Part shown: positions 29,538 through 34,956 of the stretch, in pieces
Layout: every line of letters starts with the position of its first letter
Position numbering within the stretch: the first letter of the stretch is position 1
NCBI GenBank assembly: GCA_016213405.1
Contig: JACRAM010000107.1
Coordinates: 1 to 34,956, forward strand
Length of the DNA stretch: 34,956 bases
Direction of reading: 5' to 3'
Origin: Bacteroidota bacterium
GTDB taxonomy: Bacteria; Bacteroidota; Bacteroidia; Palsa-948
Position numbers and translations under genes: made by a program
The notes under the pieces: generated by a model
Database searches by the model: none
What the model was told of the DNA's origin: nothing
What the model saw: only the letters and a program-made list of their open reading frames with translations

Positions 29538-30324
29538 AATCTTTATAACTGATAGCTTCCGGAAGCATGAATAAAAACGGAAGCGCTTTGGAGTAATCAA
29601 GCGTTTCATACTCCATGCCTAAAGACCTGATGTTATTGTAATATGTTTTATGTTTTTTGTAATAATATTTTTCTGATTGCACGAACCATGCTTTTGCTCC
29701 CAGCTTTTTAGCCATAAACCATTTTTCCAGCAGGCGGGCGGTACGCCCGTTGCCATCTTCAAACGGATGAATTTTTACAAACATCAAATGAATCATTGAA
29801 GCAAAATACAATACTTCATTAAAAGTTAACTCAGTGCTGAGTAATTGCTTTATATCAGCGTATAGTTTATTTAATTCTTTCGGCACATGAAAAGGAAGCG
29901 CTGCCACATATTCTATTTTTCCATCGCGCGTAACCACAAACATATTTCCTTTTCGGGCTGTACCCTGCTTTGTTTTTTGCAAAATATGTTTAGTGAGCAA
30001 AGCATGCGCCATGTTGATATTGGCGGGTGTGAGTTTTTTTTTCTGAGCCAGCAGGTAGCTGTTATACAAATCATCAATCTTGCGCGTATAATCGGATTTT
30101 AATTTTACTCCCTGTCTTTTATAGTTAATAAAGGAATCCAGTTCAATATTTTCTCCTTCTATTTTTGAGGAATAAACGGCAGATACGGAAGTATAAAAGC
30201 TAAAAGTTTTAATTGATAACTCGCTGTCGTGCAGTTTTTCAAATGCGGTGCGCTTGGTTTTTTTCACACGCCCGCAATAGCGCCTAAGTAAATCAACAGG
30301 AATTATTTCAAGATTCAATTTCAT
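29536..30324 (-). CDS. Fic-family protein (AMP-transferase type)
   Basis: 262 residues. The Fic core motif HPFEDGNGRTARLLEKWFM is complete, with catalytic His186 and the anion-binding GNGR. The family usually moves AMP from ATP to a protein hydroxyl. An inhibitory helix motif lies at the N-terminus (SSKIEGE, residues 52-58, fitting S/T-x-x-x-E-G with Glu56). This is a class II arrangement that blocks ATP until displaced. Preceding segments (TFSFYTSVSAVYSSKIEGEN and LLTKHILQKTKQGTARKGNM) fit the Fic N-terminal region. No antitoxin gene is needed because inhibition is in cis. There is no C-terminal winged helix, so it is shorter than many class II proteins. Target unknown. Convergent with the 28496 gene. 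Confidence 0.92.
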   Translation of the reverse strand: MKLNLEIIPVDLLRRYCGRVKKTKRTAFEKLHDSELSIKTFSFYTSVSAVYSSKIEGENIELDSFINYKRQGVKLKSDYTRKIDDLYNSYLLAQKKKLTPANINMAHALLTKHILQKTKQGTARKGNMFVVTRDGKIEYVAALPFHVPKELNKLYADIKQLLSTELTFNEVLYFASMIHLMFVKIHPFEDGNGRTARLLEKWFMAKKLGAKAWFVQSEKYYYKKHKTYYNNIRSLGMEYETLDYSKALPFLFMLPEAISYKD

Positions 30325-30424
30325 ATATGTATTCCATGCTGCAAAGTTACGTGATTTTTTTCTTTCTGCCTTTTGCGTGTGCCGGCAATTGGCTCGGTGG
30401 CAGAGCAGAGCAGTGCTGTGAAAT

Positions 30425-30461
30425 AAAAAAGCCGCTATTTGAAATATTCAGTGGTTTTTTT
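30425..30461 (+). terminator. Degenerate terminator-like hairpin
   Basis: AAAAAAGCCGCT and AGTGGTTTTTTT can pair using two G-T pairs, followed by a T-run. The left half (GTGAAATAAAAAAGCCGCT) is nearly the same as at 29489-29507, so the two terminators may share origin. It lies upstream of the 30492 gene, and nothing coding is evident between 30325 and 30491. Confidence 0.5.
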
Positions 30462-30491
30462 CGTTTCAACTATAACTTAATCTGTCGAAAA

Positions 30492-30824
30492 ATGAAAAAC
30501 AAAAAAGAAGCAATTTGCGCCACCGCGGTGGTGCATTTTAAGAAAAGAACAGTTTGGTTTTGTTTTGAAACCATGCTGGGTCACATGCCCTCTGCTGCTC
30601 CCGGCAGTTTTATGCTGGAACATAAACTTAAACAATGGTTTGTAAAATACAGTTACGTAAAGCCGATAAAACCTTTTCGCAGTGTTGTCGATGGTAAAAC
30701 CATAAAATACCTCTCTACGCCTACAGGTTGGACAAAAAGATTCCGTTCGGTGGATAAGGCAGCCGAATATGTTTACCATTATTTTGTAAAACGGTTTGGC
30801 GCTCCTGCTAAAAAGAAAAAATAA
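30492..30824 (+). CDS. Small uncharacterised basic protein
   Basis: 110 residues from ATG 30492. The frame is open from 30327, but the extra N-terminus would be encoded across a terminator-like hairpin, so the later start is preferred. Basic and aromatic-rich: FKKRTVWFCFETMLGHMPSA, FMLEHKLKQWFVKYSYVKP, LSTPTGWTKRFRSVDKAAEY and a C-terminal AKKKKK tail. The basic, aromatic composition would suit a nucleic-acid-binding role, but no family is recognised. Divergent from fic and convergent with the 30858 gene. Confidence 0.6.
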   Translation: MKNKKEAICATAVVHFKKRTVWFCFETMLGHMPSAAPGSFMLEHKLKQWFVKYSYVKPIKPFRSVVDGKTIKYLSTPTGWTKRFRSVDKAAEYVYHYFVKRFGAPAKKKK

Positions 30825-30857
30825 ATGCACTAAGCAGAACCTGGCGCATACGGAGGT

Positions 30858-31406
30858 TTACTTTAATTTAATGCGCGTCCACGCTGCCGCATCAATTCCT
30901 ATTTCCATGCACGTGCGCCATACAAACAAGCCATAAGCAAGCATTTCTTTTGAATGGCGCTGCCGGAGCAGCGGAAAATATTTTTTCAGTTTTTGTTCAA
31001 TCAACTTGTCACAATCCAGCAAAAAGTTAAGCCATCTTTTTTTCTTTCCTGCTATTTTGCCGAACCGGAGCACGAGCCTGCCAAACAACAGAAACTTTAC
31101 GGTTTTAACGCGGTATGTTTCATAAAGTGCATCTTTTTTCTTTTTGTCTTTTTCTTTATGCATGCGCTTCAACAGTAAATATGCTTTTTCAGTTTCAATG
31201 GCAATATCAATAACATGGCAGTTTGTTCTGAACATAAAGGCAACCAATTCTAACTTGTGTTTGTTATGCGGAGGAAAATACTTGTCAATTATTTTTATTA
31301 TTGAGTTGCAAACCGCCTCGAAAAATTCGTCTGTTTGAGCAGAGCATTTGCCAAGCGCTTTACTTTTATTTTTTAATAAAGCAACGGAGGTTATCTTCTT
31401 TTTCAT
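30858..31406 (-). CDS. Uncharacterised helical protein with an internal duplication
   Basis: 182 residues, basic and almost all helical. Two halves resemble each other: AVCNSIIKIIDKYFPPHNKH then KLELVAFMFRTNCHVIDIAI (about residues 31-70) and LDCDKLIEQKLKKYFPLLRQ then SKEMLAYGLFVWRTCMEIGI (about 130-172). Shared positions include KYFP, a His seven to nine residues on, the 'E.(L/V)A...F..R(T).C..I.I' helix and the closing acidic residue. No signal peptide or known motif. Function unknown; the duplicated helical unit may bind a ligand or pair with itself. Confidence 0.65.
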   Translation of the reverse strand: MKKKITSVALLKNKSKALGKCSAQTDEFFEAVCNSIIKIIDKYFPPHNKHKLELVAFMFRTNCHVIDIAIETEKAYLLLKRMHKEKDKKKKDALYETYRVKTVKFLLFGRLVLRFGKIAGKKKRWLNFLLDCDKLIEQKLKKYFPLLRQRHSKEMLAYGLFVWRTCMEIGIDAAAWTRIKLK

Positions 31407-31480
31407 TTGTTATTTTTGAGTTAACGAAAAGCAGAAGAAGATATTTTACTAATTGCGGATTTCAAGTTCGCTTATTCATT

Positions 31481-31525
31481 GGTCGGGATTATGCCGAAGG
31501 CATCCCTTCGGGACAAATTCCGACC
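31481..31525. repeat. Compound palindrome (GGTCGG...CCGACC)
   Basis: An outer stem GGTCGGGATT / AATTCCGACC encloses two perfect small hairpins, ATGCCGAAGGCAT and TCCCTTCGGGA. It is again the three-way-junction layout seen in the folP, tpiA and DUF2279 elements. It lies just downstream (on the minus strand) of the 31538 gene. A truncated relative, ATCCCGACCAGCG, is at 32005-32017 on the other side of that gene. Confidence 0.8.
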
Positions 31526-31537
31526 AGCGGGGAAGTG

Positions 31538-31972
31538 TTAAATCTTTTTTTCTTTAGTTTTTTCCCACTGCTCAAATGATATAGATGTTAAATGCCATCC
31601 ACCGCATTTTTCACATTCATACGCTCTTACAGGTTTTTTATTTTCTTGTTCTAAATTTTGTATTCTTCTTATTTCGTGTTTGGCATCTTTTTCGGATGAA
31701 AAAAATATTTTATTTGAATCCTTACATACTAACTGAACAAACCTTCCTGTTATTTTGTACGCCATTTCAAGAGGAGGAGAAATTATTTTCCCCTCTTGCC
31801 GTGCTTTTATTTTTTCTACGTTGTTTTCAATATATTCAAATAATTCTTTATCTGCCTTTTTATTGTTTGGATTGTACTGTTTATGAAATCCTAATAGATA
31901 ATCTGCGGGAACTCTGCAAAGTTTTATGAATTTATATTTACCAGAAGTTAATATTGTTTCGTCCGTATACAT
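31538..31972 (-). CDS. DUF3820-like small protein with C-terminal Cys/His motif
   Basis: 144 residues. The N-terminal half (TSGKYKFIKLCRVPADYLLG, then FHKQYN and LFEYIENNVEKIKARQEGK) resembles the DUF3820 'GKykG..l.dlP..YL.W' domain. The C-terminal half has a short strand-helix unit (FVQLVCKDSNKIFFSSEKDA) and ends with YECEKCGGWHLTS, a compact CxxC...H motif that may bind zinc. No signal peptide. The codon and base composition are more AT-rich than the neighbours, and broken repeat halves flank the gene on both sides, so it may be horizontally acquired. Function unknown. Confidence 0.65.
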   Translation of the reverse strand: MYTDETILTSGKYKFIKLCRVPADYLLGFHKQYNPNNKKADKELFEYIENNVEKIKARQEGKIISPPLEMAYKITGRFVQLVCKDSNKIFFSSEKDAKHEIRRIQNLEQENKKPVRAYECEKCGGWHLTSISFEQWEKTKEKKI

Positions 31973-32004
31973 ACTATTGTTTTTATTCTTTGCACAGGAT
32001 TTTA

Positions 32005-32017
32005 AATCCCGACCAGC
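32005..32017. repeat. Half copy of the GACCAGCG-type repeat
   Basis: ATCCCGACCAGCG, preceded by AGGATTTTAA, matches the right end of the element at 31481-31530 (ATTCCGACCAGCG). The rest is absent. The 31973-32103 gap otherwise shows no feature. Confidence 0.5.
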
Positions 32018-32103
32018 GTGGTTTTTTAATCAGCTGTAGCCGCTAAGTTTTACTTACACCTGATGGCAACGCGCTGTTAGTAGCAGGGCATTATTCAGTC
32101 GTG

Positions 32104-33678
32104 TCAGTTGTCTGTGATTACTAATTTGTCTGCCGTGATTATTTTATTGTCTTGTGTTATGCGAATAAAATACAGTCCGCTTCGTAAATTGTCTCGGTGA
32201 AAAATAATTGTCTGTCCCGCGAGATTGTCTATTTGTTTAACTGTCTGCCCGTACAAATTGTAAACTGTCAAGGTGGCGTTTTTGAAAAACTTGTCTGTCT
32301 GCAAAGTTGTCTGTGTGGAAAAAGGATTTGGATAAATGCTGATTATATTCTTTTGTTCAATTTCATTTACTCCATTCGCAAAACAAAGCGTAGTTACTGC
32401 TCCTCCCGTTCCTGTTTGGGTTGGAGGATTTTTAGCAATTCCCCCTGACGAAACCTGTGTGGCAGGATTTGTAACTGTTGTTGTCGTAGCCTTTGTAATC
32501 GTATTTGTATTACCCTCATTACAGCCACTGTTTCCATTGGAATCGCATTTGATTAAATAAATATCAAAGAAAGGATCGAAACTCCAAGTACTTCCTGAAA
32601 TAACATATCCTCCATCGCTGGTTTGCTGAATCTGAGAACTCCAGTCAGAGCCTGTTCCACCAAAGGATTTGCCCCACAAGGAATTTCCATTTCCATCTGT
32701 CTTGATTAAATATACATCATTACTGCCCGCGCTAAAACTAGAAGTACTTCCTGCAATAACGAATCCTCCATCGCTGGTTTGCTGAACCGCAGAACCTACG
32801 TCACTACTTATTCCACCAAGGGTTTTTGTCCATAAGGTATCTCCATTTCCATCGGTCTTAATTAAATAAACATCTTCACCGCCTGCACCAAAACTATAAG
32901 TGCCTCCTGCAATGATATATCCTCCATCGGTAGTTTGTTGAACAGAATATCCAAAGTCCATACCTGACCCGCCAAAGGTCTTTGTCCACAAGGAGTTTCC
33001 ACTTGCATCGCTTCTGATTAAATAGACATCATAGGAACCTGCACCGAAACTTTGAGTATTTCCTACAATTATATATCCTCCATCTGTTGTTTGTTGAACT
33101 GAAGAAGCCACGTCACCATTTATCCCTCCAAAGGATTTTCCCCATACGATATTTGCATTTCCGTCTGTCTTGATTAAATAAACATCCTCCCAACCTGCAC
33201 TAAAATTCATAGTGCTTCCTGCAATAATAAATCCTCCATCGGAAGTTTGTAGAATCGAGGAGCCTACATCATCAGCTACTCCACCAAGGATTTTTGTCCA
33301 TAATGTATCACCAATGGAATTGGTTTTTATTAAATAAATATCTTCACCATTACCCGGACTGAAACTCATTGTAGTTCCTGCAATAATATATCCACCATCT
33401 GTGGTTTGTAGAACAGAAGATCCATCATCATTTCCTACTCCACCAAAGGTCTTTGTCCACAAAGTATCTCCATTGGTTGTGGTCTTGATTAAATATACAT
33501 CTCCAGTAAAGTTGGAATTTTGAAAACGCCCTACCATAATATAACCTCCATCGGAAGTTTGCTGAACGGAATATCCTTGGTCGTTTTTTGCTCCTCCATA
33601 AGTTTTCTGAAAAGTTGTCTGTCCGTACACAGTTGTCAATATGAGAAAAGCTGTCAGGCAGAGTAGGAGTTGTCTCAT
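32104..33678 (-). CDS. T9SS-secreted protein with seven beta-propeller-like repeats
   Basis: 524 residues from ATG 33678, chosen for the signal peptide MRQLLLCLTAFLILTTVYGQ; an upstream open stretch lacks one and overlaps a repeat. Seven units of about 52 residues follow the pattern 'TFGG...D.G.SVQQT.DGGYIIAG.T.SF..G..DVYLIKTD.NGD.LWTK', at about residues 21-390. Seven copies with this strand layout fit a seven-bladed propeller. After a Thr-rich linker comes the type A sorting domain: ISIYPNPFSTQTTLQTDKFF, TLTVYNLYGQTVKQID, LRSGLYFIRI and the final KLVITDN. The protein is expected to be exported by T9SS and then attached or released. Ligand unknown; similar proteins often act as adhesive or recognition surfaces. 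Confidence 0.92.
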   Translation of the reverse strand: MRQLLLCLTAFLILTTVYGQTTFQKTYGGAKNDQGYSVQQTSDGGYIMVGRFQNSNFTGDVYLIKTTTNGDTLWTKTFGGVGNDDGSSVLQTTDGGYIIAGTTMSFSPGNGEDIYLIKTNSIGDTLWTKILGGVADDVGSSILQTSDGGFIIAGSTMNFSAGWEDVYLIKTDGNANIVWGKSFGGINGDVASSVQQTTDGGYIIVGNTQSFGAGSYDVYLIRSDASGNSLWTKTFGGSGMDFGYSVQQTTDGGYIIAGGTYSFGAGGEDVYLIKTDGNGDTLWTKTLGGISSDVGSAVQQTSDGGFVIAGSTSSFSAGSNDVYLIKTDGNGNSLWGKSFGGTGSDWSSQIQQTSDGGYVISGSTWSFDPFFDIYLIKCDSNGNSGCNEGNTNTITKATTTTVTNPATQVSSGGIAKNPPTQTGTGGAVTTLCFANGVNEIEQKNIISIYPNPFSTQTTLQTDKFFKNATLTVYNLYGQTVKQIDNLAGQTIIFHRDNLRSGLYFIRITQDNKIITADKLVITDN

Positions 33679-33717
33679 TGTCTTTTTTGTATTTTTTGCC
33701 TTGCTACTAATGTTCCT

Positions 33718-33825
33718 CCGCTTGCCGCAGTGGCGGATTAAAAGCGAGAAACTGTCTGCCACCACAAAGATAATTAAATACACAAAACATTTTTCCCGAA
33801 CGAAAACCGCCATTGAGGCAAGCGG
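33718..33825. repeat. Inverted repeat pair upstream of the propeller gene
   Basis: CCGCTTGCCGCAGTGGCGG (33718-33736) and CCGCCATTGAGGCAAGCGG (33807-33825) are inverted copies with two mismatches and about 70 bases between them. They lie in the 5' region of the minus-strand propeller gene. From 33826 to about 34080 I see no gene. Confidence 0.75.
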
Positions 33826-34084
33826 ATGTTACCACCTGTGCTGTTTTGTCGTCTGTGTCGTGAAGTAATTGTCCATTGTCCGCTATGTTGTTTTTTTGTT
33901 TTTGTTTTGGTGTCGGGCATTTTTGAAAATTTATTTCTGTCGGGGTGCAGGAAGGGCACGCTCTTTTGCATTTTGCCTATTCGCGTAAAAATAAAAAGAG
34001 GCAAAGTGCAAATGTGCGTGCCAGTTTGGAAGATGGTGTTTTTTATTTGCTGTCCGATGATGAGAATATTTTAGGAAAGAACCG

Positions 34085-34464
34085 CTGTCAGCCGAAAGAT
34101 GCCGTTAAAAGTTGTCAGGGTATGCGAGATGGTCGGGATAAGAAACGCTGTCCCCCGAAAGTTGCTGTTAATGTTACTGTCCAGATGCGAAGTTGTCGGG
34201 AAAAGATTGTCTATGCTTGAGCCGAACCTGACAATGCTTCGGTCAAACCTGTCAATGCTTCCGACCAGATGCGCTATGCTTGAGTCAAGATGCGCTATGT
34301 TTTACTCAAGATGGTCTATGCTAAGGTCAGACCCCGCAATGCTTAGGTCAAGATATGACATGCTGTCAACGAGATATGCTATGCTGTCAACGAACCTGTC
34401 AATGCTTCGGGCAAGATATGACATGCTGTCAACGGGAAGGGCTATGCTTGGGTTTTTTCGTCAA
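34085..34464 (-). repeat. 21-bp-period array encoding degenerate heptads (probable coiled-coil pseudogene)
   Basis: From 34213 on, an ATGCT (once ATGTT) recurs exactly every 21 bases at 34213, 34234, 34255 and so on to 34444, twelve times. The other 16 bases of each unit vary. More diverged units with the same period continue down to about 34085. On the minus strand each unit is a heptad with Ser-Ile (or Met) then Leu or Phe three residues later: SIDRFVD, SIAYLVD, SMSYLDL, SIDHLE-stop, NIAHLDS, SIAHLVG, SIDRFDR, SIDNLFP, TTSHLDS, NINSNFR. Ile and Leu spaced 3 then 4 is the a/d pattern of a coiled coil. One unit carries TAA, and no start codon was found, so the reading frame is probably decayed. 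Confidence 0.8.
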
Positions 34465-34468
34465 AAAC

Positions 34469-34513
34469 AAGCCCCCTCCCTTTATCCCTCCCCCAAAGGG
34501 AGAGGGAAATAAT
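34469..34513. repeat. Short CCCTCCC palindrome, intergenic copy
   Basis: AAGCCCCCTCCCTTTATCCC followed by TCCCCCAAAGGGAGAGGGA and AATAAT. It is the partner of the copy inside folP at 3780-3825. It lies between the 21-bp array and the end of the partial gene at 34517, where the hairpin could also serve as its terminator. Confidence 0.8.
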
Positions 34514-34516
34514 ACA

Positions 34517-34956
34517 TCAGGTGTTGGCTGTGGGCTGGAGGATGAAGTTTTTTATGATGGTTTCGCCTTTTTTCACGGCAAAGGGTTGTGTGGTTTGGGA
34601 ATCAATTCCATCGCCCGAAATTGTCATGGTAACTGTTGCTGGGGCTTCGGGTTCGTGAACGAATAAGCCGTCTACATCGGTTTTGACTTCTACATTCTGC
34701 TCATTTATTTTTACTGTTTTGTTGAAGGCGGGTTCTCCATCGGCAGAAAGCATTGTGATTTTTCCTTTGATGCGTGTAGTTCCTTTTCCGAGGTCAATTA
34801 TTTCTCTTGCCTTTCGGTAGTCGCTTAAATAATGTTTGTTGCCGTTTGTTTTGAAAGATACGGAAATGGGGTCTAAAGTTTTGTTGAGGATTTCATTTGC
34901 TTCTTTAAAAAGTGTAACGAGTTCATCGTTTAGTGTTGCACGGTGGGTGATTGCGA
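34517..34956 (-). CDS. Partial carboxypeptidase-regulatory-like domain protein
   Basis: Incomplete: the frame is open to the window edge, giving at least 145 residues of the C-terminal part. The first visible half is helical (ATLNDELVTLFKEANEILNK, then TLDPISVSFKTNG and HYLSDYRKAREIIDLGKG). From about residue 65 a beta-sandwich follows: TRIKGKITMLSADGEPAFNK, TVKINEQNVEVKTDVDGLFV, PATVTMTISGDGI and IIKNFILQP. The 'V.G.V.....G.p...v.v.....t.TD.dG.F' layout is that of the carboxypeptidase regulatory-like fold. An internal ATG at 34753 is not the start, because the coding pattern continues upstream. Function unknown. Confidence 0.75.
   Translation of the reverse strand, partial: AITHRATLNDELVTLFKEANEILNKTLDPISVSFKTNGNKHYLSDYRKAREIIDLGKGTTRIKGKITMLSADGEPAFNKTVKINEQNVEVKTDVDGLFVHEPEAPATVTMTISGDGIDSQTTQPFAVKKGETIIKNFILQPTANT

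Noticed and set aside
30327-30491. Longer start for the small basic protein at 30492.
   Set aside because: The added N-terminus would be encoded over a terminator-like hairpin and has atypical composition.
31481-31525. tRNA-like cloverleaf.
   Set aside because: Only 45 bases, with two arms and no acceptor/CCA or T-loop consensus; it fits the palindromic repeat pattern instead.
34213-34464. CRISPR array, because of regular spacing.
   Set aside because: The period is only 21 bases and the constant part about 5 bases. There is no conserved repeat, no spacer-length unit and no cas gene in the window.
34099-34512. Plus-strand open frame of 137 codons with MLxSxxx heptads across the 21-bp array.
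   Set aside because: A period of 21 keeps all frames regular, so a long open frame is easily produced. The minus-strand heptads have proper coiled-coil a/d spacing, and the plus frame runs on into the CCCTCCC repeat.

Overview
The window looks like a chromosomal segment of a member of the Bacteroidota. Two proteins end in type IX secretion (T9SS, Por) sorting domains with a YPNP motif. Several starts are preceded by the Bacteroidota -7 box TAnnTTTG, and the gene content (BT_3928-like DoxX protein, DUF1599, ApaG, SiaC/DUF1987, PruA, LpxD, HemW) is typical of the phylum. The DNA is AT-rich, no rRNA or tRNA gene was recognised, and I cannot assign genus or species.

Layout. 1-2860: small accessory genes (stand-alone LuxR-type HTH, 12-repeat TPR protein, small lipoprotein, XRE-type HTH, small membrane protein) among palindromic repeats. 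2914-8735: folate and glycolysis block, with folP on the minus strand divergent from DUF1599, a repeat-bounded four-helix-bundle gene, BT_3928-like DoxX, an oligopeptide-type ABC permease and tpiA. 8732-15316: a minus-strand row (CocE-like hydrolase, GDCCVxC lipoprotein, T9SS cargo, apaG, pruA). 15415-18237: siaC, lpxD, and an RsuA/RluB-type pseudouridine synthase. 18364-24112: a plus-strand row (AsmA-like protein, small secreted protein, sensor histidine kinase, hemW). 24109-28202: a 1000-residue barrel plus Ig-repeat outer-membrane protein and a DUF2279 protein. 28496-34956: less conserved accessory region with an unknown protein, a Fic protein, three small unknowns, a seven-repeat propeller T9SS cargo, a 21-bp-period array and a partial carboxypeptidase-regulatory-like protein.

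The most striking feature is a large population of short palindromic repeats of several families. They lie in intergenic DNA but also inside conserved genes without breaking the frame: three in folP, one in tpiA, two in the DUF2279 gene, and probable degraded ones in hemW, the CocE-like gene and the pseudouridine synthase gene. The 79-bp element inside tpiA aligns without gaps to an intergenic copy at 10445-10523, with paired changes in its stems. An element inside folP has the same two arms as those bracketing the four-helix-bundle gene 1.2 kb away, which suggests a gene-carrying and a gene-less form of one mobile unit. Repeats are also nested within repeats (481-619 and 7674-7860). This resembles Rickettsia palindromic elements in behaviour, but the sequences are different.

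All functional names rest on motifs and family resemblance read by eye; no database search was run.
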